A DNA stretch of 64,000 nucleotides from an uncultured Akkermansia sp. (GTDB lineage Bacteria; Verrucomicrobiota; Verrucomicrobiia; Verrucomicrobiales; Akkermansiaceae). Position 1 is the first letter of the stretch. The number at the start of each line of letters is the position of its first letter. The notes under the pieces are model-generated. The model made no database searches and had not been told where the DNA came from. It was given only the letters and a program-made list of their open reading frames with translations. Shown in pieces: positions 1 through 10,141 of this stretch. The stretch covers positions 41,692-105,691 of the forward strand of contig CANQAC010000002.1 of NCBI GenBank assembly GCA_947589345.1. The letters are read 5' to 3'. The translations under genes were made by a program, and so were the position numbers.

Positions 1-1245
1 ATTAACCTTATTTCCAACAAAGATACACAGAGGCTTGGCAATGAGGAAGCGAGCCATTGCCTGGGGCGATTTTGCGTACAAGTAATGTTGCTGATAATAT
101 GCTAAGAGATTGGCACATAAATAGCAAAACAACTGATCTTCATCCCCATCATCCGGCAAATTGAGGATAAAGGATTCCTTGCCATAGCCATCTTCGTAGA
201 AATAGCGGTATGAATAATCAAATAAAATACTTTTCGCATATTCCTCTTTCATTTGGCTGGCTTGCTCCCCTGCTACAGCTTGCCCGAATGTCGCGGAGTA
301 CTCGAACGAAAAACCGTCTTTACACAACAATTCTCGAGTACGGCGATGTTCCCCATCTTCATTAGAACTTCCATGGTGTCCCTCATCTACAAGAACCAAA
401 TTTTTGCCTTCAAAACTTTGTGCATAAAAGCTCTTCTCTCCTTTCTTTTTTGTCGAATTATCTGATATGAGCTTACCGGAATCCACTACATACACAGCTT
501 CTGTGCCTTGCGCTTTAAACAATTCACTCTCGCTCATCCATTCTGCCCTGAGTCCGGACCGCTGCATCTCCCTAATATGTTGTTTCGCAAGCCCTTCGTT
601 CGGGGTCAACAAAATGATTCGATCGGGCAAAGCATGCGCCTTTTCCGCGTATTCAAGATACTGAAGCAAATTAACTTGCAGCATGAGCGTCTTCCCTGCC
701 CCCGTCGCCTCCCAATAAGCTATCTTCCGCAGCGAGTCCATGCTAAAAACGCTTGCCTGGCCGCCTTCTGTTCGGGTGAATGTGAGCATATTTTCCGGAT
801 GCTCTTCATTATACTTTTGAGCTTCTTGATTGAGTTCCTCAAGTAATGACTCCCGCTGGTTGAAATACCTATCCAGATACAATTCCGTTACCAGAAAAGT
901 AAGATACTGGAAATATTTCATCTCCATTCTCCGTCCCTCCTCGTTGCTGCGTCGCTCTGTTATTTTCTGCCAGTGACGTACAATATTCCCATCGTAGCGA
1001 CTAAACGTCTCCCGATCGACTTTGTTCAAATTAAAGAGGGTTGCATCCATCAATTCATGAAAGAAACGGGTCTGTCCCGTCTCCGAGTTGATCCCCTCCA
1101 ATTCCTCCCTGTTAAGCGCCCGTTGCAACGACCCAAAATTACTCCCCTGAAAGAAACTGCGCGCCCACCTTGCAAGAATCAACATGTCGTGAAATTCCTG
1201 CATGCCGATCTTCCTGCCTTTCTTGCCTCTCTGTACTTTCTTCAT
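1..1245 (-). CDS. DEAD/DEAH helicase, type III restriction Res-like subunit (partial, runs off left edge)
   Basis: Open minus-strand frame not in the ORF track (no stop in window): MKKVQRGKKGRKIGMQEFHDMLILARWARSFF...; Walker A EATGAGKT, Walker B DEGHHGSS; start overlaps the stop of the upstream methyltransferase (TGATG). Confidence 0.85.
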   Translation of the reverse strand, partial: MKKVQRGKKGRKIGMQEFHDMLILARWARSFFQGSNFGSLQRALNREELEGINSETGQTRFFHELMDATLFNLNKVDRETFSRYDGNIVRHWQKITERRSNEEGRRMEMKYFQYLTFLVTELYLDRYFNQRESLLEELNQEAQKYNEEHPENMLTFTRTEGGQASVFSMDSLRKIAYWEATGAGKTLMLQVNLLQYLEYAEKAHALPDRIILLTPNEGLAKQHIREMQRSGLRAEWMSESELFKAQGTEAVYVVDSGKLISDNSTKKKGEKSFYAQSFEGKNLVLVDEGHHGSSNEDGEHRRTRELLCKDGFSFEYSATFGQAVAGEQASQMKEEYAKSILFDYSYRYFYEDGYGKESFILNLPDDGDEDQLFCYLCANLLAYYQQHYLYAKSPQAMARFLIAKPLCIFVGNKVN

Positions 1246-4226
1246 CACGTTTCTTCAAACATACGGGTCAAAAATTCTTCTTCCAGAGACCTTACCTTCA
1301 GTTCTTTCATTTCATCCCTTCCCAGTCTGCGACTCGCGATATTGTGATCTCCATTGACGTATATGAGATCAAATTCGCTGTCCCCTGGGCGTATCCTTTT
1401 TTTCTCCAGCAACTCATTCAATGCATCATTATTGATCTTGTCACAATCACGCCATACAATGAGCACTTTGGCGCCACCCCGCTCCCGTCCTTCCACCATG
1501 ACGTACCCCTTCTCAATACGCCTGTCCTGCGATACAACATGAATTCCTATGAGGTAATTAAACGTCTCCACCAAATCTATTTTATGTGGCTCGCTTGCGC
1601 CGCTTGAATCAACCGCTATCTTCAGACTGTAATCAAATGGATGCTGAAATGTATCCGTGTCAATGAGGGAGCCTCTGCTTTCAATGTCCAGCATATACCT
1701 GAGGAGGTACTCATCCTGCAGACGCAACTCTCCTGAGAGTTTGCCGCCGTTTTCCTCTAGCTCCAAGTTATTGAGCGTATCTTCGTAGCTTTCCAGTTTC
1801 ATGTACTTGATGCAATGGGAGATACCTTTGTCCGCAGTTACGGGTTTGGCGTCTTTCCAGTCTGGTGAATATACAATTTTTTTAAGACGAGGAAGCAAGA
1901 CTGTGTGGAAATGCTCTCCCATTTCAATTAAGATATATCTTCGTCGCCCCCCATCTTTCCTATTAAGAGATATGACGGCGTGTCCTGTTGTTCCTGAACC
2001 AGCAAAGAAATCTGCAATAATAGAATCAGCGGGCCTTGCCATAGCTTTAAGGAAATACTCGCTTCCCTTGACTGTTTTAGGATTTTTAAACGACAAGCCC
2101 ATTCCCTTCATCAAAGCGTCATCACTTCCTCCCATATAATAAACCGAGGGCATTGCTTCCGTCAGATTTTCTTTTAAAAGATATTTGCGCTGCGGTTGTG
2201 TTGTTTCATCTAAACCAAAAACAATTTTTTTATCATCCATAAGCTCCATCATACGAGGCCATGTATAACGCCATCCTTTCGCCGGCACTGGACAAGGCAG
2301 ACCGGAAACTGGGTGATTTAAAGGTGTGTGACAGCGCGACTCCGGTTTATCGGGTGCAGCCATCGATACAAGTCGGTAAATATTGCCTTGCTGGTCTATA
2401 TACTTGTACGCTTTCTCTCCTTCAGAGAAAGCACCAGCAGCGTCACTCTTCAGCCAACTTGCGAATTCTTTTTCGGCTTGCTCCATCGAACCCTTGCTTT
2501 TTTTTATAAGCTGTTCTGCCTTTGTAAGCATGGTTCCAGCATTCTGTTTATCTCTTACAAACGAGGAGTCTGTACTCTTCATAGTCTTTAAATCCTTCGT
2601 CGCAAAATGTACATATTCATGTTGAGCAGCAAGTCCAAAAACCTCGCCTTTGGGATTCCGCTTATCCCACACCAAGGGACCTAAATTCCCCTCCATAAAA
2701 ATTTCACTTAGCAGATGATCAAGGGATTGATGTTCGTGTTCATCTATATGGCAACCAAAAATGCCACTATCTTTTAACAAGTATGCTGCGATTTCTAGTC
2801 TATCTTTCATCATCGTAAGCCACGACGACGTCTGGTACTGATCCTTGTAGGGGAATCCATCATCTCCCGTATTATATGGAGGGTCAGTAAACACAGCTTT
2901 AATGGAATTATGATATTTGGAAGCTAATAGCTTTAATGCACCGTAATTTTCGGAATGAACCAACACCCCATCACATCTATCATCGATATCCTCCATAGCT
3001 CGAAGTAAGCGAGACTTGAAAGACTCGTCAAAAAACTTGGTATCCACCATGCGAGCGTCTGGGAGAAGAGAAGGTTCGGAAATATTGAGCTTCTCCCATT
3101 CTTCAAGCTGGCGAGGATTAGAAAGAACCTCATCGCGTAGTTCCCGAGGCACCAAATCCATGGTTATGCAATAATCACATTGCACAACAAACTTTTTCTT
3201 GAGCCACAATTTCCTTTGGAAGTTCTCAAGCTGCGCCATGAAGTCGATCAGGTCCGAGGAGATAGAACGAAACACCTGAATCTTGCGTAAACCAATTTCA
3301 ATTTGAGAGAAGGCATCGGCAGATTGAATGTCATCCAAGCGAAGCATTTCATTCTTGATATAGAAATCGAGTTCTCTGTTTAAGAAAGACTTAAGATCTT
3401 TGTGGATAAAATAATCGCTGGTATTCTTCGCCGTGAAGTCATCCAGATACTTCCGAAAAACGGTGCGAGACTTGTCCTTTTCAGTCGGCGCCGGATTGCC
3501 TAACTCATAAAATTCCCGATAAAGATTCGTGTCGGAACCGAGCAAGGACAAAAAGCGAGAAGTCGCTTCATCAGATTTCTCCTTTTGCTTAGTTCCCTTG
3601 GGGAAGCGGAGATATTGGAAATAGATATAAAGTTCCCCCTCTTTTTCTTCTATGGGGGAACTTGGAAGCTCAGAGTCTTCTCCCCCTTCATCTCTATGAG
3701 CTGAGGAAGGATCCCATAGAACATAGCAACGCACGGCATCATTGTCTTTGGCGTTATCCTTAGTCACTTCCGCCTTGAGGAGACGAAAGCGTACCCTAAC
3801 TCCGCTTGGTAGTGAAAAATCATAATTGGAAAAACTCTCGCCGGACTTAATATAATACTGATCCGCATTTGCCCAGTGTAATTTTACCTCCTCACCGTTG
3901 TATGGGATGGCATAGGTGTTGCCCTTGTACCTCCGGAGAGATATAAAGTCTCCCTTGTCATAATATCGAGAAAAAAACGTAAGCAAATGAGAATAGACAT
4001 CATCCTCTGTCTGAGGAGAAGATGCACCGGCAAAAGCAGACTGCACCTTTTCGGCTAATCTATTGTGCAAAAAATCCTCGATCTGTTTTCTCCGGGCAGC
4101 GAGTATCCGGTAAATGCCAAAATCCAGTTCTTGCTTGTCGATCTGGAATATTTCTTCCAGCTTCTCTATTAGTTCTTCAAAGTGTTGTGACATATGAGAA
4201 AAATTGGAGGTCAAATAATTTTCCAA
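1245..4226 (-). CDS. Site-specific DNA (adenine-N6) methyltransferase, type III Mod-like
   Basis: DPPY motif (FTDPPYNTGDDGF) and FxGxG motif (DFFAGSGTTGHAV); N-terminal ELDFGIYRI segment. Confidence 0.88.
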   Translation of the reverse strand: MENYLTSNFSHMSQHFEELIEKLEEIFQIDKQELDFGIYRILAARRKQIEDFLHNRLAEKVQSAFAGASSPQTEDDVYSHLLTFFSRYYDKGDFISLRRYKGNTYAIPYNGEEVKLHWANADQYYIKSGESFSNYDFSLPSGVRVRFRLLKAEVTKDNAKDNDAVRCYVLWDPSSAHRDEGGEDSELPSSPIEEKEGELYIYFQYLRFPKGTKQKEKSDEATSRFLSLLGSDTNLYREFYELGNPAPTEKDKSRTVFRKYLDDFTAKNTSDYFIHKDLKSFLNRELDFYIKNEMLRLDDIQSADAFSQIEIGLRKIQVFRSISSDLIDFMAQLENFQRKLWLKKKFVVQCDYCITMDLVPRELRDEVLSNPRQLEEWEKLNISEPSLLPDARMVDTKFFDESFKSRLLRAMEDIDDRCDGVLVHSENYGALKLLASKYHNSIKAVFTDPPYNTGDDGFPYKDQYQTSSWLTMMKDRLEIAAYLLKDSGIFGCHIDEHEHQSLDHLLSEIFMEGNLGPLVWDKRNPKGEVFGLAAQHEYVHFATKDLKTMKSTDSSFVRDKQNAGTMLTKAEQLIKKSKGSMEQAEKEFASWLKSDAAGAFSEGEKAYKYIDQQGNIYRLVSMAAPDKPESRCHTPLNHPVSGLPCPVPAKGWRYTWPRMMELMDDKKIVFGLDETTQPQRKYLLKENLTEAMPSVYYMGGSDDALMKGMGLSFKNPKTVKGSEYFLKAMARPADSIIADFFAGSGTTGHAVISLNRKDGGRRRYILIEMGEHFHTVLLPRLKKIVYSPDWKDAKPVTADKGISHCIKYMKLESYEDTLNNLELEENGGKLSGELRLQDEYLLRYMLDIESRGSLIDTDTFQHPFDYSLKIAVDSSGASEPHKIDLVETFNYLIGIHVVSQDRRIEKGYVMVEGRERGGAKVLIVWRDCDKINNDALNELLEKKRIRPGDSEFDLIYVNGDHNIASRRLGRDEMKELKVRSLEEEFLTRMFEET

Positions 4227-7102
4227 CGCACCTTGAATAAAGTTGTGCGTTCTGTTTCAGGGATCAGCTTTCGCTGCAAATCATCCAAAAGCCTGTTTTT
4301 CTTCCTATCCGCCTCATCTTCAACGTCATCCACGCTTTGTCGCGCTTTCCTCACCGCATGATTGACCTCATCCAGCTGTTTCTGTAGGGCCAAATTTTCT
4401 TCCAGAGTTTTTGTCTGTCGAATGGCCCTCTCAATCTCACGTTTTCTCGTTTTCAAATCATCCACGTTACGAGTTGCTGCCTCCACCTGATCATCCCTCC
4501 ATCGCTCTAATTTTTCGGAGGCTTCTTTAAAATGCTCGTTGTTAGATTCCCCCACTCTATTGACAGTCGCTTGGGCGCTCAAATCAGCATTTTTCGCGAG
4601 GATGACTTCAATATACTCCGGTATACCTGACGCCTCTCTTGCAGAAGCAAAGACTTCAAAGAACTTTTCTGCAACCTCAGCATCAAGGCTCGTACCATCA
4701 TCGAGCGTAGCGGAAAATAAGAGGAAGTCTTGGGCATCCAGACTTTTTAAGCATAAATGCTGAAGAATCAAATAGCCTGATTTTCCTCTATACTCATCAA
4801 GCGCGGAAATTTTTCCATGATATGCTGATACGTTGAAGACTACTTCGGAGTAGGGAGTTTCGGCTTTTTTCGCTTCGTTCAACACCCATTCAGCCAAGGG
4901 AGAGTTCAGGCGATACGGGATGTCTCTTATGCTGGTATCCGTGCGATCATAAGAGTAACGTCCGGTTGGGATATTCTTCGAGGGACTCTCCAACAAATCA
5001 AAGGCTTTCTGCTCAGGATAAAATCGGGCACAATTCCCTAAAATGTATTCCGTCAGTCTGATGAACCTTCTTTCTTCCTGGGAAAGGTAAGAACTTGCAT
5101 ATTCGGGATCAATCCTCAGATGTTCTCGAACCTCTTCATCGAGATTCTCTATAACAGCTTTGCATGTCGCTTGCTTTTGGGCTGTGATTTGGTCCTGCAG
5201 CTCGTTTTGCAATCGGTCAAACGCATCTTCAATCTCCTCTGTGGTACGACAAAGTCTTAGTATATCGTTGATACGCTGCTCAAAAGTCTGTCCCGCATCA
5301 TCCACAAACCCCAATATATCGTTGGAGGCGCCAAAAACTCCTTCAAACAAGTTGAATTTGTCGCGTAAGAGTTCAAAAACACGAACGTCGGCTGCATTGC
5401 GCTTATTGCAGAAATTAACAACAACGACATCATGCTTCTGCCCATATCGATGGCAGCGTCCGATTCGCTGTTCGACGCGTTGCGGATTCCACGGAAGGTC
5501 GTAATTGACCACCATGGAGCAGAATTGTAAATTGATGCCCTCGGCTCCGGCTTCCGTTGCAATGAGAATTTTAGCCTTATGCTCAAATGCGTCAATGAGG
5601 GCATGGCGCATCATGACATCTTTTGAAGAGGATTCATTCGGATGCGCTGCCTTATATTTTCGGTAAATTTCCGTGGATACGGCATCCTTTTTCCCGCCAC
5701 CGGAATAGCATACCACCTGTCCGGCGTAGCCGTTTTCCGCTAGAAAGTTTTTGAGAAAATCCATGGAACGGCGTGACTCTGTGAATATCACAGCCTTCTC
5801 TTCGGCTCCCAGTTCGTGCAATTTTTTCCAACCAGATTGTAAGGCGACGAGAAGTTGTTTTGTTTTCTCATCGGTCCCGATGCTTTGAGCCCGATGTATA
5901 AGCCCTTTGACCAACGTGATCTCCTGCTCTAATTTCGCAGGATCTATTTGGGGCTCCATTTCATCGTCCGCATCTTGTATCGACTCTGTATCGCATTCTG
6001 TCTCATCCTCTGCGATTTCGTCCAGTATATTCGGCTCAACTTTTACGATATTCTCCATGAGAATGCGCCCTTCTTTATCCTTCCCCTCCTTGAGAGATTG
6101 AAGCCGAGACAATATGCTTTCGAGAGTCCCCAGAAGAGCCGTTGTTGATGACGCCATGACTTTTCGCACAACAAGCGTCAGCATCGTCCTCTGTTGCGAG
6201 GGGAACGCGTAGGTCTGATCATCCTGCAGATAGGCAGAAACATCTTCGTACAGTTTATTTTCCTGATCCGAAGATTCGAAGGTCTGAGTAATCGGTATGC
6301 GCTGGGTGTATTTGATGTACGCTTGAACGTCTTTTCGAAGGGTACGATGGCAGAAATCCTTTAATCTTGCGCGCAACTCATCCGTATCTCCGCCTGAATT
6401 GACGTAACGAGAACGGAATGTCTTTAAGTCCCCGAACAGCGTCGGATCGAGGAGTGTGACTATACCATAGAGCTCAGTCAATGAATTTTGGAGAGGCGTG
6501 GCAGACAAAAGCAACTTACGCCGTCCCTCCAACGCCCAACGTAAACTTTGCCCGACGCGGTTCGACTCCTGGTAGGAGTTGCGTAGCTTGTGCGCCTCGT
6601 CAATTACTACACAATCCCAATCTATCGTCTTTAGGTGACCCTGCATGCGGGCCGCGTATTGGTACGAAGATATGGAAATGTACCTGCCATCGTAAGGATT
6701 GGACTTCCCCTTCTTGGCGTCTTCCTGCGAGGCTTTCTTATCGATAATTCTCGTAGGCAAATTAAATTTCTCTTCTAATTCACACTGCCATTGCTTCCTC
6801 AATGAAGCAGGGCATATAATGAGCAATTTCCGTTTTCTTCCGGCCCAAAGCTGGCATAGGACAAGACCTGCTTCGATGGTCTTCCCCAAGCCCACTTCAT
6901 CCGCAAGTAACACCCCCCGAGATATAGGGGAACGTAACGCAAACAGAGCTGCTTCCACTTGGTGCGGATTGAGGTCAACTGCTGCGCTCAAAAGGGACTG
7001 CGTCAAACCTTCAACACCCTGCCTGCCTTCCTGAGTAAAGGAATACGCGTAGTATTTTGCTTGATAGCTCGTTATACTGTTCATGATCTTATCGTGTTTC
7101 AT
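4211..7102 (-). CDS. SNF2/HepA-family helicase
   Basis: LADEVGLGKTIEAG, VIDEAHKLRN, NYDLPWNPQRVEQRIGRCHRYGQ (SNF2 motifs I, II, VI); overlaps the methyltransferase start. Confidence 0.9.
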   Translation of the reverse strand: MKHDKIMNSITSYQAKYYAYSFTQEGRQGVEGLTQSLLSAAVDLNPHQVEAALFALRSPISRGVLLADEVGLGKTIEAGLVLCQLWAGRKRKLLIICPASLRKQWQCELEEKFNLPTRIIDKKASQEDAKKGKSNPYDGRYISISSYQYAARMQGHLKTIDWDCVVIDEAHKLRNSYQESNRVGQSLRWALEGRRKLLLSATPLQNSLTELYGIVTLLDPTLFGDLKTFRSRYVNSGGDTDELRARLKDFCHRTLRKDVQAYIKYTQRIPITQTFESSDQENKLYEDVSAYLQDDQTYAFPSQQRTMLTLVVRKVMASSTTALLGTLESILSRLQSLKEGKDKEGRILMENIVKVEPNILDEIAEDETECDTESIQDADDEMEPQIDPAKLEQEITLVKGLIHRAQSIGTDEKTKQLLVALQSGWKKLHELGAEEKAVIFTESRRSMDFLKNFLAENGYAGQVVCYSGGGKKDAVSTEIYRKYKAAHPNESSSKDVMMRHALIDAFEHKAKILIATEAGAEGINLQFCSMVVNYDLPWNPQRVEQRIGRCHRYGQKHDVVVVNFCNKRNAADVRVFELLRDKFNLFEGVFGASNDILGFVDDAGQTFEQRINDILRLCRTTEEIEDAFDRLQNELQDQITAQKQATCKAVIENLDEEVREHLRIDPEYASSYLSQEERRFIRLTEYILGNCARFYPEQKAFDLLESPSKNIPTGRYSYDRTDTSIRDIPYRLNSPLAEWVLNEAKKAETPYSEVVFNVSAYHGKISALDEYRGKSGYLILQHLCLKSLDAQDFLLFSATLDDGTSLDAEVAEKFFEVFASAREASGIPEYIEVILAKNADLSAQATVNRVGESNNEHFKEASEKLERWRDDQVEAATRNVDDLKTRKREIERAIRQTKTLEENLALQKQLDEVNHAVRKARQSVDDVEDEADRKKNRLLDDLQRKLIPETERTTLFKVRWKII

Positions 7103-7452
7103 TCATAAATGACTCAATTTCAACGTATAATTAAAAATGAATACTCAGAAGTTCTTCCTATCTGTAACACATCTTATTCCTACGCGTGCCCCCTGACATT
7201 CAAAGTTATGGCAACTAAATTCACTCATGTATTTTTCACAACTTCCCGTGGGATTCTACCGAATTCATAATCCGTACCATTTCTGATTCTTTTTGTTGAT
7301 TATGAGTTAGTTTATTTCTGGCAAGCAAGGCATTTTATGGACTTTTGCAGATTGTATCTTTTTGGGGAAGACGCTCCCTAAACGTAGGTCTGGTAAATTT
7401 CGTTGGAGTGTCATATTTTAGGCTTGCACACGGATTATGAATACGTACCGAC

Positions 7453-8454
7453 ATGAAAACGAAATCTGATAGAAAGACGGAGCTGGCGGCGATGGAGGTG
7501 CTGCGGCAGACGGGTGTAAATGTGCTGGGAGCGGCGTTGGTGGCCAAGAGGGCGCTGGAGGCGGGGAGGGGTCGCGTGAAGCGCGCCATGGCGTGCATTG
7601 CGGCGGGGGAGGAAGAGCTGCGACGCCGGGAAAAGACGGTCACCTTTGCCCGAGCGGTGGATGAGGCGTTGGAAGCGAGGAAGGACAGGCGGGCGCGGAC
7701 GTTGAGCGACTTCCGTGGCATCGCGAAGCGGTTCATGAAACGTTGCAAGGGTCTGGCGAATCGGCGTATGCGCAGCATCTCCGCCGAAGAATGTCGCGAT
7801 TACATCCGGGAAGCGTTCGACACACCGCGGCAGCGAAACAAAGCGAGACTCATCCTCAGCGGGGTGTTTACCACCGCCTGCAAGCGGGGGTGGTGCGCGG
7901 AAAACCCGGTGCGCAAAGTGGAGCCGGAACGCATTGAAGAAAAGCGCATCAGCATCCTGAACAAGGAGGAGATCGAGCGGTTGATGCGCACCGCCGAGAC
8001 CTTCGAAAACGGCGCCTGCCTCGCCGCGACCGCCATCATGCTCTATGCCGGTGTGCGCCCCAACGAAGTGGAGCGGTTGAGCTGGAGCGACATACGACTC
8101 GACGACGGCGTTATCTGCATCGCCCCGCACCACAGCAAGACCGGCGGCGCAAGGCACGTCACCATCTTCCCGCCCCTGGCACGCATCCTGCAACGCGTCC
8201 GGCGTCCCGGAGACGAGCGGATCTGTCCGCCGAACTGGCGACGACGACGCGCACGCCTGCACCGCGAGGCGGGCTTCATGAGTTGGCAACCGGACGTCCT
8301 ACGGCACACCTTTGCCACGCACCACCTGGCCACCTTCCGCAACTACGCCGAGCTTCAGCTGGAGATGGGCCATCGCTCGGCGGAGCTCCTGCGCACGCGC
8401 TACATCGCCATGGAGAGCGTGTACCGCCGCGCGGATTCCTTGCTGGTGTGCTGA
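7453..8454 (+). CDS. Tyrosine recombinase/integrase
   Basis: Catalytic residues recognisable: GVRPNEV (R), HSKTGG (K), LRHTFATHH (HxxR), MGHRS (H), TRYI (Y). Confidence 0.88.
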   Translation: MKTKSDRKTELAAMEVLRQTGVNVLGAALVAKRALEAGRGRVKRAMACIAAGEEELRRREKTVTFARAVDEALEARKDRRARTLSDFRGIAKRFMKRCKGLANRRMRSISAEECRDYIREAFDTPRQRNKARLILSGVFTTACKRGWCAENPVRKVEPERIEEKRISILNKEEIERLMRTAETFENGACLAATAIMLYAGVRPNEVERLSWSDIRLDDGVICIAPHHSKTGGARHVTIFPPLARILQRVRRPGDERICPPNWRRRRARLHREAGFMSWQPDVLRHTFATHHLATFRNYAELQLEMGHRSAELLRTRYIAMESVYRRADSLLVC

Positions 8455-8640
8455 AGAAACGCAAAATTTTTCTTGACTCTGTTCTGCCACCGGGTTGGTT
8501 CTTGAGTGGGACAGGGGGCAATGAGGCATCCAAGTACCACGATTGGCTGACGAATCACTTTTATGCCAGCACGCGACTCATTTCAAAACACGGGGAAATG
8601 CTATGCTCTTGGGTGACTTTTTCTGAGGCGTTACGGACCT

Positions 8641-9267
8641 TCAAGCACCGATGTGATGCAGCTGCCCCTCATCATTCCGCAATGAAGAACGCAAGGAGAG
8701 GGCCGAGAGAAGAGCCTTGAAAAGTGTGTAATCATGCTCCCGCGAGGCGGACGGTAGGATAAATTGGTACTCCGAGCGACGAGCATCCTCCAAGGAAGCG
8801 TTATGAAGGCGAAGCTGAATGATCTCCTCACTGTCGGTGGAACGACCACGGAGCCGCGCCTCTACCTCAGTGCGAGCAAGGTAAATGTAAACATCTGCGT
8901 AAGCTCTGCGTATGATGGGATCCGGGCAAGCGCGTATTGAAGCAGCCCCTTGAACGTCAATGTCCATCACTACATTTTTTCCCTGCTCCAGATGGCGAGT
9001 GACCTCGCTACGCAACGTGCCGTAGCAATGACCATGCACACAAGCATGTTCGAGGAAGTCTCCCGAGCTCGCTCTGGCATCGAAGACCTTTTGCGTCAGG
9101 AAGTAATAATCCTTTCCATCGATTTCGCCAGCGCGCGGGGTCCTCGTGGTGCAGGAAATGGAATAGGTGGCAAGACCTTCCGCCTCGGCGCGGCGGCAAA
9201 GGGTGGTTTTACCGGAGCCACTAGGTCCGGATACGATCAGCAGAGTTCCGAGATTTTTATTCGACAT
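8641..9267 (-). CDS. gmk: Guanylate kinase
   Basis: GTLLIVSGPSGSGKTTL P-loop, SCTTRTPRAGEIDGKDYYFL, VVMDIDVQGA; start placed at MSNKNLG. Confidence 0.95.
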   Translation of the reverse strand: MSNKNLGTLLIVSGPSGSGKTTLCRRAEAEGLATYSISCTTRTPRAGEIDGKDYYFLTQKVFDARASSGDFLEHACVHGHCYGTLRSEVTRHLEQGKNVVMDIDVQGAASIRACPDPIIRRAYADVYIYLARTEVEARLRGRSTDSEEIIQLRLHNASLEDARRSEYQFILPSASREHDYTLFKALLSALSLRSSLRNDEGQLHHIGA

Positions 9268-10141
9268 TTTGGACTTGTTCGCGTATTTTTTCGAGTTCTG
9301 TTTTGGCAGCAACTACGAGTTGAGCTAATTCGGCGCTATTTGCTTTGGACCCCGTCGTATTCAGTTCACGAAAGATCTCCTGACAGAGGAAATCCAAGGG
9401 TCTTCCGACAGGTTCATCCGCACGCAAGATAAACTTCTCAAACTGTTGGAGATGAGAATGCAAGCGTGTCATTTCCTCACTTACATCACATTTATCCGCA
9501 AAAAGGGCGAGTTCCTTGACCAGCCTCTCATCCGGTTCATCCAACACCATCCCTTGCTCAATGAGCCGGCGCAGCAAAGCCTCGCGGTAATGGGCAGGTA
9601 CATCCGCCGCAGATCGGAGCATTTGCTGACGAAGTTCGCCCAGTTTCAGAATGCGTGCATTCAAATCCCGCGCCAAATTTTCTCCCTCCTGCGCTCGCAT
9701 CTGTAAAAATTGCTCCATGGCCAGCTGCAAAGCGGGTAACAAAGCATCTTTCCACACATGTTCCAGTGATTTTTCCTCCTCCACGGAGTCGGTCAATATC
9801 CCTAAACGCAACAGCGTATCCACCGAAAGCTGCACATCTCGTCCGCAGACTTCTCGCACCTCTTTGAGGTAATCATTGAGCGTTTTAAGTTTTTCGCGAT
9901 GAAGATGCAAGAGGCCTTTATCCGCTCCATCCGATGATTGAGAGAGCGCACAGACATTCACGCGGCCTCGTGAAACATGATGTGCCACATATTCTCGTAC
10001 CTGAGCTTCGAGCTCAGCCCAAGGGCGCGGCAGATTAATGGCGCATTCAAGCTGCTTACGATTAATGCCGCTGATCTCTACGCGCAACGAAGCGCCACAA
10101 AAGGGGACGGAAGCCGCCCCGAAACCGGTCATGCTGTTCAT
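9257..10141 (-). CDS. yicC: YicC family endoribonuclease-like protein
   Basis: MNSMTGFGAA N-terminus and GRPLDFLCQEIFRELNTTGSKAN C-terminal motif typical of YicC. Confidence 0.92.
   Translation of the reverse strand: MNSMTGFGAASVPFCGASLRVEISGINRKQLECAINLPRPWAELEAQVREYVAHHVSRGRVNVCALSQSSDGADKGLLHLHREKLKTLNDYLKEVREVCGRDVQLSVDTLLRLGILTDSVEEEKSLEHVWKDALLPALQLAMEQFLQMRAQEGENLARDLNARILKLGELRQQMLRSAADVPAHYREALLRRLIEQGMVLDEPDERLVKELALFADKCDVSEEMTRLHSHLQQFEKFILRADEPVGRPLDFLCQEIFRELNTTGSKANSAELAQLVVAAKTELEKIREQVQNVE

Noticed and set aside
7435-8289. 284-aa minus ORF
   Set aside because: Antisense to the integrase in GC-rich DNA, where spurious long ORFs are expected; composition is His/Arg/Pro-rich and unstructured.
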